This document shows positions 36,204-48,180 of a stretch of DNA of 64,000 bases, in pieces. The position numbers and the translations under genes are program-made. The notes below the pieces were generated by a model. That model had not been told where the DNA came from. It was given only the letters and a program-made list of their open reading frames with translations, and made no database searches. Origin of the DNA: Phycomyces blakesleeanus NRRL 1555(-) (Eukaryota; Mucoromycota; Mucoromycetes; Mucorales; Phycomycetaceae); assembly GCF_001638985.1 (NCBI RefSeq), contig NW_017265136.1, forward strand, positions 3,041,889-3,105,888, given 5' to 3'. The stretch's first letter is position 1; each line of letters opens with the position of its first letter.

Positions 36204-37330
36204 TCATTTGAGAAGCACTTGACCCCATTGCTTCAATAACATACTCATCAACGAGTTTAATGAGAGTATTGAACTAAAATGATTTTGTTAATACTTCACT
36301 TTATATTTTTTATAATAAGACATAATTATTAATATAAAATAATATACCTCGTCACTTCTCCATCCTGGCCGAACAATCTTGATGATGCTCTTCATGCGAT
36401 TCTCGAAGTCTTCATCTGCAGATTCTCCATCGGACATTGCTGCCATTTGCATCGTGAAGTCACAATCTCTCTTCATTTGTAGATCAATTGCTTCTTTGTT
36501 GTCTGTGTATGCAAGTAAACGGCGAGTATGATTCTAATAGTAGTTTTTTTGTATTAGTATTTTTAAAATTCTCAAGACTAAACTATATTATTTTGAAATT
36601 ATTTATTTAGAGATTACACTTACATCTCTGGCACGTCCTGCCCTTCTCAAACGAGTGTTTGTTGCTTTTATTTCCTCTTCGGTTTTTCTTGCTTTTGAAA
36701 CCCGGCTAGTGAAGTTTTTGTGCAGTCTTGCTCTCAAGTCTGCCTCTCTAAATCCCTCATGGGTAAACTTGCGCTTCAAGTTTTCAAGAAGTCGCACCAC
36801 CAACTCCTTGTTTGGCGACTTGTAAAAGAAAACATTTGTATTCCATCTGGGCTTACTCTCATTTGCCAGGATATCAGCTTGATTTCTTGTTTTCAGCTTG
36901 GGATCCCACATGAGATTACGAATATGGGCCTGATAGAATATATGAGAAAATACATCAATAAAATTTTGCACACGTTGATACTCACATAAACATCATTAGA
37001 GGCCTTCTTGCTAAACTCAGACGGGGCGTTGAAGGCAGGCTGAGAAACATTAGCCATTGTATTGGTAGGGGAAACGAGGGGGGCCCTGCTTAAACTGTCA
37101 ATAGCAGTGATTGTCTCAGTGCTGCTGGTAGCAAGAACACCAATTCTGCTATTCATGTTTAGCAATGTATCTTCAACAGTGCCGATTTGTTCTTGTACAA
37201 TCGACATGTCAGCTGCCATGTTGGTTCCCATGGCTGTCATATTAGTTTTCAAAGTAGAAAGAATTTCCATCAATTGTTCGTTTGTAATCTCAACGGGACG
37301 AAGAGCAAGTTGACGTCTTTGAATAGCCAT
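36204..37330 (-). CDS. Plavaka P2 accessory protein (302 aa, four exons)
   Basis: Exons 37330-36986, 36929-36624, 36533-36348 and 36275-36204, all joined by phase-0 GT-AG introns, give 302 aa. Residues about 19-70 are Met/Leu-rich with coiled-coil-like spacing (TLKTNMTAMGTNMAADM). The middle is basic (LKRKFTHEGF, RARLHKNFTSRVSKARK), the third exon is acidic (DGESADEDFE), and exon 4 starts with LVDEYVLLK, matching VDEYFTVLK at the same exon start in P1. Function unknown; its conservation with P1 in length, exon number and phase argues for a real partner of the transposase. It converges on the transposase gene. Confidence 0.72.
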
Positions 37331-37689
37331 TGTCTACAGAATATAATAAAAGGTAAAAATGTAACTGTTAATTTTACATTACATTGTTATTGATGCTATT
37401 ATACAATTGAATTGAATTGAATTAAAAATAAATTATATCAAATTTACATACTTAAATTATTTGAAATAAAATGGGTTGATGTGTGTGTGTTTGAGTATGA
37501 GTGCAATAAGTAGCAAGAAAGCAGGAGAAAGAGTAAACAAATTATACAAAACGTATGGTTTATATAGATATTCAGCATATCTTTGATATATAAGTCTCTA
37601 TTAATACTTCTTGTAATCACTGAGATGCAAATCGGCTTTCATACTGCTTTAGAACCCAATTGATCAAACCAGTCTAGTCTTTTGTTTCA

Positions 37690-38175
37690 AACGCACTTTT
37701 CTTTTTTATTTTTTTTTCTTTTTTTGTTGTTGTTCCTGTTTCTCTTTTTTTTTGCTCTTTATATTTGCTATTGGTCTTTTCTTTGTTTCTCTATCTCTGC
37801 AACTTCTATTATATTTGCGAACTATTTGTGTAAGACATGTTCTTTCTAAAAAGTCTTCTTTATAGAAAATAAAAGAATTTATTTATTCTGTTGCCATAGA
37901 CACACTCTTCGTCGCTGTCTCCACCCATTTTTTTTTATTTTTTTATTAGTCTTTTTTTTTAATCTGCTTTTTTAAAGTACTTTTTTTTATATAACTAAAA
38001 AGAATTAGTTGTTTCAGTTGCCATAGACACTCGCCCTCTCTTTTCTTTTTACTTCTTTCTTTCTCTTTTACTCTTATACTTGCAAATGTTCCTAGTAAGA
38101 CGCTTTTTTTCTTTATTTTTCTTTATTAGTAATTTCTTCAAATATAACTGAGTAATAACAAGTGTTTCTGCTACC
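37690..38175 (+). repeat. Three degenerate repeats of roughly 110-160 bp in P2
   Basis: Each unit ends with a version of GTTGCCATAGACAC (37897, 38019 and the variant CTACCATAGTCAC near 38175) preceded by T/C-rich sequence and an AAGAATT or similar word. They lie upstream of the accessory gene, the same relative place as the splice-like modules of P1. Confidence 0.45.
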
Positions 38176-38198
38176 ATAGTCACTTGCGTATAGTTTCC

Positions 38199-38498
38199 TT
38201 CTGATGCATCCTCTTCACAATGGCCATCCGGATTAGCCAAGGTTAGTAAATATACTTCATACCATCATCTCATAAAAGTATCCTGATTTTTTCCTATCTT
38301 TTTTATAGGACATATCACCCAAAATATTTTCTACAGCTAAACACGACCACCAACACGGTAATATTTTTATCTATTTATTTATTATATTTCTCTTTAATAA
38401 TAATCAAACTGAATCCAATTTTTACTATAGATGAACAATCCTCTCCAAAACATGCTATGGATCAAAAGCTTCTATCTCATGCTGCTGTCATTGACATG
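38199..38498 (+). CDS. Possible small spliced third transcript of P2 (weak)
   Basis: Three short segments have donor and acceptor sites and consistent phase: an acceptor-like TATAG before TTTCCTTCTGATGCATC, donor GTTAGT at 38242, acceptor TATAG near 38310, donor GTAATA near 38358, acceptor ATAG near 38431 and donor GTAAGA near 38499. The joined frame (…QWPSGLAK / DISPKIFSTAKHDHQH / EQSSPKHAMDQKLLSHAAV) has no stop. Neither a start codon nor a last exon could be fixed. It may be chance or a small regulatory gene. Confidence 0.25.
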
Positions 38499-38499
38499 G

Positions 38500-39470
38500 T
38501 AAGACTTTTTTTGTTCTTTTACTATCCTTATATGTATCATTATATTACTTATACTGTTTATTAATAAAAAAACTACCAGATACTATATCGACTTTTGATA
38601 AGTATTATCTATATCTACAAATAAATCCGTTTGCTTTGGGTATGTAAATTAATAATTATATCGCCCAATTCACAAAAATTAATTTTTTCCAATCATTTTC
38701 ATAGTCAAAGGAATCAAAATTCCGTAGCTTTACTTGTAATATTTTATTGTTTGGTCTTTGTACTGGATAATTCCAATGTAAGTATTAATGGTTTATAAGA
38801 ATTGAAATATCTAACACACACGCACACCCATCACTAACGATTTATCTATTCTCAAAGAGTACTGCTCGTACCCTAAAAAAAACGTATTGAGCAGCTCATT
38901 TTTTTTAGGTATTTCTTTTTTGTAGAAAATTTTTCATCCCAAATATAACAAACCGACCGAGCAAGAAGTAGCTAGAGATATAGAATAGTATTATTAGATC
39001 TGAAACCTAGAAACATTCTATTCTTTCCAATAAAAATAAAAGCGTAAACCATTACCAGCCTAATAAGAATGGGAAACCAAATAAATAAAGAACATATTAC
39101 TGGTCCATAATTTTAAAGACGCCTTTTTTTGCTGCTGATGACCAAACTTCTTAACAATAAACTAGCTTAAAGGTCACCTTTACGCTACTTTTAATCTTCA
39201 TAATATGTCGGTGCCTGACCTTTATGGTTCCATATAAAGAATATCAAAATAGATACGCAGTTTTAAAAAACTTTCTTTTTATATATCAAGTCAGATAAGT
39301 ATATCTAAAGTGCTAACAAACCTTACCTGCGGCACCCCCCACCCACAATTCTGCTAGTTGACTCTAGTCATTCCACTATCTGTGAAGGTCACCTTCAGCA
39401 CAAGTGGAAAAAAAATCAACTAATTTAAATATGGAAATTACACTACACTATACCCCATATTTAAACTACC
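38500..39470. other. P2 right subterminal region, no gene
   Basis: AT-rich sequence between the putative small exons and the right terminus. No supported frame. The polypurine/polypyrimidine terminus begins at about 39465. Confidence 0.4.
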
Positions 39471-39493
39471 TTATTTTTTTAATTTTTCCAGTG

Positions 39494-42381
39494 GGAGTAA
39501 ATAAGTACTCTATTTGACCAGGGAATTCAGATACATTGTCGTTTTGTTCTCCCAAGAAACAAAACCCTCATGAAAGACCCACGCTTCTTCTTTTTACCAA
39601 TGCAGTACTCTTGCCCCAGCAACGGAATCTTCTTCATCTTTTGAATCTGATTGTTTATAAATACATTCTCACTAATTGGGATTCTCCCTACCACACAGAA
39701 GGAAATACTTGTACTCTGGTAAGCCTTGATATAGAATTCAAGTAACTACTGATAGTGATCATCCTTCATCATAGTCAAAGGCTGCAGCTTGATTGGCAAA
39801 GTGGTTGGGGGCAAGGCCTCACTTCTGGTGACATTATACCATGGATTTGTGACAACCTGCAGAAACATTGGAAGGTTGAATGCCAGTACAGGTGGATGAC
39901 CATTCTCCAGGCAAGGGAGAGGCAAGAGAGCAGATACCAACATAACTTGGGCAATGCTCTCAAGGAACTGTATTATTGGTGGCAAAAGGTTGGTAAAATA
40001 TGCATATAGGAAAGTGCTATTAAATGCCTTTTCCAGGAATACTCTCATGAATGTAACCTGAAGGCTATTTCACCGGTTCGTCTTTATGTCCTTCAACTTG
40101 CCATTGTATCTCTGAAAGCTATATAACCAGAATTCATACACTGGACCAAAGTCAAACATCAACTCACGCAAGTTCATATGCAAATACATATTTGGAGTGA
40201 TGCTACTATTTCCATAAAGAATCTCACATTTTTTTCCGAAGTCTCCCAGGAGCTGGTGTGCACTGTCAATCTCTGAGTACATGGCTGAAGGACCAGTCAA
40301 CTTTTGGCATGCCTTGACAAAGAGAGTCCAGTTTTTGAAGTCTTTTTCAGGCAAAGCGTCTTTGAGTATCACCAGCGAATATACAAGACACTATGATTGC
40401 CATTCGTCTGCCTTCATATATAGGAAACCCAATTCGATTTTTGTGGACAAAATGATATACCCAGGAGAAACAATAATACCATCAGCAAGGCATTGCATGC
40501 GGACAAGAACAGCAGCAGGGAGATAGCCAGGGTCTTTCCAACTACTGATCATATGTTTTGCTGTCCCAAGAAACAAATTGTGCATGGGATCAACAATTGT
40601 GCACCGAATGGGATCAAAGTAATGCAAACAATGTAACTCAGAAAACCACGTGCCATTTTGCTTCTCCAAGTCTGCTCTTTCTGCACTTAATTCTGTACAA
40701 GCCCACATATTAGCGTATATGGCATTCATCTCCTTTGTTCTTGTCACCCAGCTTTCATTGTCAAACCGAGAGTAATCAATCTTACTTGATCCAGCAATTA
40801 CAGAGAAGTGGCGCTTGCATTTATGACAGGCATTAGTGCTTGCATGCCCTGTAAATCCAGTGGTTTTTCTTGCAGCAGGTATGTCGCAAGCAATAGATAT
40901 AAGAGTAGCATAAACAATAGTACCATTGGGGAATGAAGCAGTCTTTACAGTTACACCACCATATAATTCTACCAGCTCGTCTACCAGAGATTCCAAGAAG
41001 TTGTTCATCTGGTCAATCTTTGCTTCCTTTGGACCAGGCATGACACCGACAAGGATAATGTTCTCTGGCTTCATTCTTTCTTCTCTTGGTAGGTTGTTCA
41101 TAGACAGGTACAAAGCACCACTTGCATGTGTACGGCCTTCAAATAGTTGAAACCAATCCACATTCAATGTCAGCATCAAGGAATGATCAAGATTAACAAA
41201 AGGCTCATCTTCTTCATCAAGAAGCTCACTTCAGATTGCACCTTCATATATGTCTGACAAGATACTGTTAATTGTCTCGCTTGATCTCTATTGAACGATT
41301 TGATGCTCAAACCCAGGTTTGGCGAAATGTTGTGCAATGGAATTCTTGAGGGAGTTATATGAGAAAACCATGAGAGAGATGGGCTGATCAACTTCTGGGT
41401 CAAAGAAAAGAGGATTTCCGCAGTATGTTGGTGGTGTAGTTGTGTATTTTTTGAATGTGCAATTTGGTTTGTGATTGCCTGGTAAGTAAATTGCAAAACA
41501 CTTGTTGCAAAGAGTGTATTTGACGATGTTTTTTGTCATAAAATTGAACCCAGTCATAATCTTTAACGCATCAACAGTGAGAAGGAGATCAGTATCCTTA
41601 TCAAAGACAACAAGAAGATGGAGGAAGAATTTCAGCATAGCAGTTCCACTTGCTTGAACCAAGTAAAATGCCTGAAAGATAACACCAAATAAAGCCATGA
41701 ATTGGCTTGTTTGAGACATGTCATGAAATTGCAAAGAAGCAACTACAAAGAAAAGTATTTTTGTTAATTATTTGCAACACAATTTATGTATATTTCTTTT
41801 TTAAATGTATACATACTGGAAGCAACTATGTCTTCAAAATCCTCAACACCGAAAACTTCAACTTTGCTCTCATCTTCAGACTCATTGCTTGAATGAGGAT
41901 TGTCATTGTCAGAAGCCAATGATAATGTCTCAACATCAGACTCTTCAAATTAAAAAATCTCGTCTTCTCTCAAAAAGATACATTCTGTATGGTAGTTTTG
42001 GCTGATACAATAGAATAATTGTCTTCATCTATAGTAGTAACAAACTATTAGCTATCTAAATTATGATTTATTAAAAATATGTTTTATACTCACAGTCAAT
42101 CGATGTACCAGATACATATCCCATCCCAATATATGTCTCTTCTTCAACAACTTCTGTATTAACTGATAATTAACAAAAAAATATTAGATTACAATTTATT
42201 CAGTAATGCGTATACTACTCAAATGTCATTTACCTCGATTTTTTGGGCCAATTTCTAATAACTTATCAGCATTGTTATGACACTTAAAGGTCTGTGCATT
42301 TTGCAAAATTCTGCCAACTGCATTTTTGGTACATGATGAACATGTACACATAACAGTGTAAGTTTTAGTTGTAGAATTCAT
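39494..42381 (-). pseudogene. Plavaka/Tnp2 transposase of P1 copy 2 (decayed)
   Basis: The start at 42381 gives the N-terminal zinc-like cluster (MCTCSSCTKNAVGRI), followed by the same introns as copy 1. The frames 41288-41734, 40391-41179, 40070-40372 and 39746-40048 continue colinearly with copy 1: LFGVIFQAFYLVQA, NVDWFQLFEGRTH, GVMPGPKEAK, ACDIPAARKTTGF, DPMHNLFLGTAKH. Damage includes a TAA in exon 3 (copy 1 has CAA), several frameshifts, and loss of the C-terminus to P2 insertion. Confidence 0.87.
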
Positions 42382-43144
42382 AACAGTAAGAATAATATTA
42401 ATAATAATAAAATAACAAAGAAGTGTATACTATATTTTATTTTTATCTTTTACATGCATTTTATTTTTGTCATTAATAATAAGTTGATATATCTTGTTTA
42501 CTATGTCATTGACTGCATTGAGCTTACTATCCCTATTAGTAAGAATTACAAATGGATTTTGATACAGCAATCTTTTCTTAAAAAAAGTGTACCTGATTAT
42601 TAATGGTATAGTTTTTCTCATTCGCATTTTTTTAACATGACATCAATTCTCGCTCATTTTGGCAAGTAGTCTTTTTGGATTTTCTTTTTCTTATATTTTT
42701 TATGACATCAATTCTCGCTCTTTTTTTCAATTTTTTTTATATACTTTTTTATTAAAAATAAGTCATATATCATACATTATTACATTCTAATAAAAGTCAG
42801 TATTTTTGCGATGCAATAAAAATATTATTGAATCTAAATTAGGTGCATCTGTAACAACAAGTTTTTTCTTCAAGAAAAATAATTAGATACTACGTTTAAC
42901 ATTTAATATTTTATCTTTATTTTTTTATTTTTCTGCCAAGTCTATTGAAACATATATTTTTTAAGACAATTGTGTGATTTATTGCCTAATTAATAAATGT
43001 TTGTGTTTGTATCTGTGTTTATTTAATATAATCAGAAAAATTTGCGGATTCACATCTCAAGAAAAAAATATTGAACAACAATGGTGTTTGAAATATTTTT
43101 CCAAATTTTATCAAAATTCAAAAAATAAAATTTGACTAAATCCA
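42382..43144. other. P1 copy 2 right subterminal region
   Basis: Homologous to 51944-52744 of P1 copy 1, AT-rich, no gene. Frames here are not conserved between the two copies. Confidence 0.5.
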
Positions 43145-43164
43145 CCCTCCTTTTGCAGTGTGCA

Positions 43165-43935
43165 CTAGCCATGCCTTGCCTGTTTGCTGGCAGATTATAA
43201 ACAAGGCTGTTGGAAAATATGCTGGGATCTAATCCCAAGTAAGACGGATGGAAGCAAGCGGTTCGAATGAGCAATCAGATGTAAGTAGTCAAAGTATGAA
43301 ATACATGTACTATGCTTTTCACAGTAGTTAATAAAAAATTAGGAGTCTAAAGCAAAGGAGTTTTACTTGGCCGAGATGGGAACAAGCTTCAGCCTGGAGC
43401 ATTGTTACAACATCTTGTCAAAACATCCAAAGTAGACACCAAGTGTTCCAAAAAAGAAGACAAGGAAGACATTGAAGAAGAAGATAGTGACGTCTACCCT
43501 TGCTGATATCAGCAACACTGATGAGGACGAAGTGTCTTCACAACGCCCTGTTGGAAGAAAGTGTGCAAAGGGTCTGGAGGCCGATACAAGGGACTATACC
43601 ACTCATATGGAGCAGCTATACTGCAGTCACTCTGATTACATCAGAAAAGATGATGAGAGGAACACGATTCTCAGGGAAGGGCTTGAATTTGCCCATATAA
43701 ATATGGAGTCTGACAACAGACATACCATGGCTATGGAAAGAGAACAAGCCATGAAATGACAGAAGGAAGATGTCAAGATCTTGATGACAAATCTCTTCTC
43801 AATAAAAGATCCCAAGAACCATCAGATCATTTTGGATATGAAGAAGAAGATCAGAAAGAGAGGAGTAGGGAACGAACCTACCAGAGTCATCACAGCTATT
43901 GCTAATGATGTTGACGTTCTCAACTGTGATTAACG
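43165..43935 (+). pseudogene. PIF-Harbinger ORF1-like (NAM-associated-like) relic
   Basis: Starting right at the P1 copy 2 terminus, one frame reads QIINKAVGKYAG and, further on, EHCYNILSKHPK. The frame at 43472-43759 reads ISNTDEDEVSSQRPVGRKCAK and then a Glu/Met-rich helix. The order (N-terminal W..IN block, HC..LSKHPKW-like block, RP(V/I)GRK, long helix) matches the second protein of plant and fungal Harbinger elements. Stops and shifts interrupt it. P1 copy 2 seems to have inserted in its 5' part. Confidence 0.55.
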
Positions 43936-44575
43936 CAAAAATAATACACTACGGCAGGATGAATGGCAGTTGGGCCAAAAGTAGGCACATAACTGCCATT
44001 TTTTTGGTCGAAACCCAATAAAATCTCCGCCGTTTGTTGTAAGATGGTAATGTCATTCGTAGCAATTTAAAAAAGTGACATGAAAACACTTTTTTTGTTA
44101 TTGTACAATATGTTCAATACTGTAAAAAATGTTTGTAAGCTGTAATGACCACTTTGAGTATTGAAATATATGTTTTATTGAATATCAAAGATGTCAACAA
44201 TTATTAAGATTAATAATTTTTGGAATGTGTGAACGAAATGGTAACATAACTGCCATTTTTTTATTTTTTAAACTACGTTCTTTTTTTTTTAGATATTCTT
44301 TTTATCTTGATGAATTGGCAATTTGATTTTATTTAAATCGCGTAATGGCGTATAGAGCATATAGGGAATGAAGAGAAAAACATAAGGTGTATAGAGAATA
44401 GAAAAAAAACTGGAGTATATAAAGAAGAAAAGAAAGACGGGGCATATAGAGATTAAAAAAAACATAAGAAATAGAGAAAATTAAAAAAGGAATATAAGAT
44501 ACAAGGATGATATAAAAAATATAAGAGATATAAGGATATAGAGCATATAGAAAAATAAGATAAAAATAAAAAAGA
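43936..44575. repeat. Low-complexity spacer with repeats, 3' of the Tnp2-like gene
   Basis: Contains two direct copies of CATAACTGCCATTTTTTT (about 43988 and 44245) and, at 44340-44575, A-rich degenerate repeats built on ATATAGAG/ATAAGAGA words. In the Tnp2-like gene's sense direction these are T-rich 3' repeats. No gene is supported. Confidence 0.45.
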
Positions 44576-45184
44576 TTACAGAATGGAAAGATTGCCTTTA
44601 GTAATGCACATGTTGTTGTTAAAGATAGAATAGGGCGCAATTACATAAAACTGGTTTCCATTCAGTAGGTATTGGACCAGACCAACTTGATGACAAATGT
44701 CATTTACACTTATAACTGCATAAGTCGGTTGCGTTTGGTGGCCTAGTGTATGGGTGCTTTGTGACCATTGTTTGACGATAGGTACTGATGAGTCATGGCC
44801 AGCTGCGTCATGTTCCTTCATGACCTCCACGAAAGCAAGAAAGTGTGGGAAGCCATAGAAATCTACATGCTGAAAGTAGAGCTGTACTGTACTGACGAGC
44901 CAGCTGTGAACAATTATATTATGGTTGCTAAAATAAATAAATAAATAGAATGTAAGCAACTTTTGATTGTATATCGAAAAATATTATACTTACTTTCTAT
45001 AGGGGCAAGTAAACATCACGTAATGGTTGCCACGACTGGTCTCGTTTTTCTTTCTTTGGTACATGCATGAGGAATATACAGTCGAGTCCATCCACAGACG
45101 TGCAGCTACAACAACAACAGAGTCACTAAACTCGTGGCCAGTCAAGCCTGTTGTTCTCCGGTAGTATTTCAATAAAGCTTTTTT

Positions 45185-47093
45185 CACTGCAAAAGGAGAG
45201 CCAATTCAGTATATTAAATCTTGACCAAATACTGTCTGAATGAATAAAATTCAGCATGAATTCGATCGGAATTTATGATGCCAATTTTTTAAAATTTGTG
45301 AGCTAAATGAATACAATTAGTATACTGAATTTTAGGAACGCAAAAAGAAAAAGTGTGATATACTTTTATGTGATATATTTTGGTCGTGAAAATATAGACG
45401 CACTTTTATCAGACCGCAGATTTTTCATTTTATATTGGTTTTGGGTTTTTTTTAAATATAGCACATAACATTCAACATCTTTTTATTACTATATATGGGT
45501 TGTTAAAGAAGAGATTTGGTCAAGATTTGGTCAAGATTTAGTCAAGATTTAGAGGTTTATGGGTCATTTTAAAGGTTTTTATTGGTTTGAAAAAATTTTC
45601 TTATTGTTTCTAGCTATTTCTATTCGTCTACATCACTAATCGTCTTCTGTTGCAATTGGGTAGAAACATCACACTCGATGCCGTCATTTATTTTAGTGGA
45701 TACTATGTTATTCCTTTCGAACATCCATTGGTCCACCCCTGATGCAATCGACCCCTACTGTATTCCATTGCTTGCTGCGGCACGCCTTCTTGGCCTGTTT
45801 GTTTACTTTTATAAAAAATAATTATAGGGTGGATTAGAAAGAATGTTCTAGGTATATTTATTTGAGAGCGACAGATTATTTAAAAAATATGAATGTACTT
45901 ACAATAAAGTTAAACACGAGAACAGATGGATGTCTTTAACATAAAGATAGATATATCAACGTTTTAGTTAAATGTCTCAATTATAGTAATATTGTCTATA
46001 AAAATAATAACTTTTGTTAATACGATGCAAAGTAAATAAGACTATGGTTTGCTTACCAGACAGTTCAGAAAACAGAAGAGTTGACAAACACAAAATACAA
46101 TGACATTGTCTATAAAATATAATCTTTTATTAGAATGAAATAAAGAGTATCAGACTATTTTTTGCTTACCAATTATTCAATACAATAGAAGAGGCAGCAT
46201 GCGGGAAATGGAGATATTATCTATAAAATAATTTCTTTTCATTAGAATTACATACAAAGAAGTAGAATGATTATTTACTTACTTGTCTGTCTTTAGAGAA
46301 TAAGAGTCGGTGTATAATCAAAAAAAGAGGACCGAGATAAAGACCAGTGACTATAGAGTGTATGGTATACATAAGAAAAATAATAAATACAAGTTGTATC
46401 TTGAAGGTGTACGTTAATATTTATACAACATACCATTTTGTAAACCCTCCCAAGGTATATGTCTTTGTTAACGGGCCAGAAAAATCTAAGCAGAATAATT
46501 AATAAATAAATCGTGAATAAATATTCAAGTATATTTTTATTACCTTTTTATCATTACTTTTGAGACAGTTAAGGACTTTGTGGTTTAAAACATAGTGTAT
46601 CATGCTAGAATAAAAACAACAAGATGATTAGGTCTTGAAACTTTGATGTGAGTTGATGCTTACCATGTTAGACATTAAGAAAGAAGTAAAGAAGAAGAAA
46701 GAAAAAATTAAAAAAAAAAAATGGGGGAAATTCAAAATTATAATTTTATGACCGTTGACCCTGAGAAACTGATAGAATCAATGGAGCAAATTGAAAGTCA
46801 TTCAACCCATCCCGATTGAGACAAGACATTACATACTAAACCATAATCTCTCACATCTTTGTAATGGATGTAAGCTATTACAAATGCCTTTCCAAGTCGG
46901 CTTATAAAGAAAAGTATAATATAGAGAGCAAAATGCTATAAAGAGCATCATCAGAAAAATAATCTTTTGGTGCCTTACTTTCCACCTTTACGTATGTTTT
47001 GATTTATTTTATTATTTTAAAGAAACCCGACTCTAATTATTAAAGTATTCACATTGTTTCCATTTCTTTCATTAGCCTTAAATATCTCAATTC
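45185..47093. other. P1 left subterminal region with splice-like modules (mirror of 631-2540)
   Basis: Near-identical inverse of 631-2540. The modules with TATAGACAAT and GGTAAGCAAA occur on the minus strand between about 46300 and 45920. TATA-like boxes at 46903-46908 and 46937-46943 precede the accessory gene. No long reading frame. Confidence 0.45.
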
Positions 47094-48180
47094 ATGTCTT
47101 CTAATACGCAGCAATCCAAAAAAACGAAAAAGACGACTACAAAAAAGTCTGTTCAACAAACCGCTGGGACAGCAGCAAGCACAAGACAACGGGAAATTCT
47201 TCCCAGCTTGACAGTTAGCGCAGAGCTAGATGGTACTGTCCTGTCCACTTTGTCCACCATGAGCACCCGACTGAATGAATCTCATTCACTTCTGGAGAAG
47301 GTCTACCACAACATGGGAGCAACCAATGGCCAGAATAACAATTCGAACCATAGTCCCATCGGTCAGGCTCTTACTACAGGAGAATATATAAAGTACCGCC
47401 TTCCAACGGTTTCGGTAGGATATATACTAGTAATAGAATATTGCAAAGTTACTTACATTATATTTTGCAGAGATTGATCCGTTCTCAAACACGAGCAGTT
47501 CTGGCAACAATGCCATTGACAGTCAATGAGGGCGCCTTCTCAACATCCAACCGTCCCATTGCTGATGTAGTGCAGAGCTACACACATCAGCAAGCTGAAG
47601 TAAAGTCTGTTTCGTCTGCAGTTGTGGAAGAGAAAACCCGAAGACATATTTTGTATATGCTTCAAAGGGCAAAAGCTTTGCCAGAAAAGATAGCTCGACA
47701 AAATCGGATTTCTCGATGCCGGTCAAGAAAGAGAAACGTAAGTATAGTCAACAGTTTTTGTGTAAACTATTTTAACTTTTTTTTCAGATTCTTGCAGACT
47801 ACAAGGCAATTCACTTAGCTGACAAGGCAAACCTTGAGTCTACGTTTGGTGAGACTGTCGTTGACCTTCTGGACTATGACATGTTGTCTGATATTGAGTC
47901 AGATGAGGAGAAAAATAAAACTAGATATACTCCTAGAAATAGACATCCCTTGGTAAGGCTCTCATGATAAAAGTTATTTTTTTAATACTTCTAACTCAAA
48001 AGTATTTATATTATAATGCAGGTGGATGAATACTTTACTGTTTTGAAGGAACAGAGACTTGCTAACAAGGGACCAGACGTCATTGGCAATTCTGTCTATC
48101 TAGTTATTTTGAGAAACACCAAGTTATCAAATGAGAAAAAGGCACTTGTTGCTGCTTGGATTCACACATGCCAACAATAA
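47094..48180 (+). CDS. Plavaka P1 accessory protein (303 aa, four exons)
   Basis: Exons 47094-47414, 47471-47737, 47788-47952 and 48022-48180; all introns are GT-AG and phase 0, total 303 aa plus stop. N-terminus Lys/Thr-rich (KKTKKTTTKKS), then a Leu/Ser heptad-like stretch (LSTLSTMSTRLNESHSLLEK, about residues 50-70). Exon 2 is basic at its end (RCRSRKRN), exon 3 acidic (DMLSDIESDEEK), and exon 4 opens VDEYFTVLKEQR. The P2 accessory protein matches in length, exon count, phase and the VDEY block. Function unknown; a DNA-binding or oligomerising partner of the transposase is plausible. The exon 1 donor could alternatively be the GTACCG at 47392, which breaks the frame. Confidence 0.75.

Larger units (their letters stand above)
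32613..39493 (+). mobile_element. Plavaka/CACTA-type transposon P2, complete, TSD GGA
   Basis: A 6881-bp element begins CACTGGAAAAAT and ends with the inverse ATTTTTCCAGTG, flanked by GGA at 32610-32612 and 39494-39496. Removing it restores continuity with P1 copy 1 (GATGGTA-x-GAGTAAAT). The 3-bp duplication and CACTG ends are typical of CACTA elements. It encodes a spliced, open transposase (32856-35972, plus) and a spliced accessory protein (36204-37330, minus), arranged convergently, and appears potentially autonomous. Confidence 0.93.
32351..43160 (-). mobile_element. Plavaka P1, copy 2 (decayed, left part missing, carries P2)
   Basis: The right terminus CTCCTTTTGCAGTG ends at 43160. Sequence homologous to P1 copy 1 runs 32351-32609 and resumes at 39494, interrupted exactly by P2 with duplicated GGA. 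The accessory gene and left terminus of P1 are absent; to the left, after about 20 bp, lies element A. The transposase is heavily broken compared with copy 1, so this is an older copy. Confidence 0.82.

Noticed and set aside
45500..45550. TTGGTCAAGATT direct repeats as a centromere or origin signal
   Set aside because: They are a short subterminal repeat of P1 present in both copies, more likely linked to transposition.
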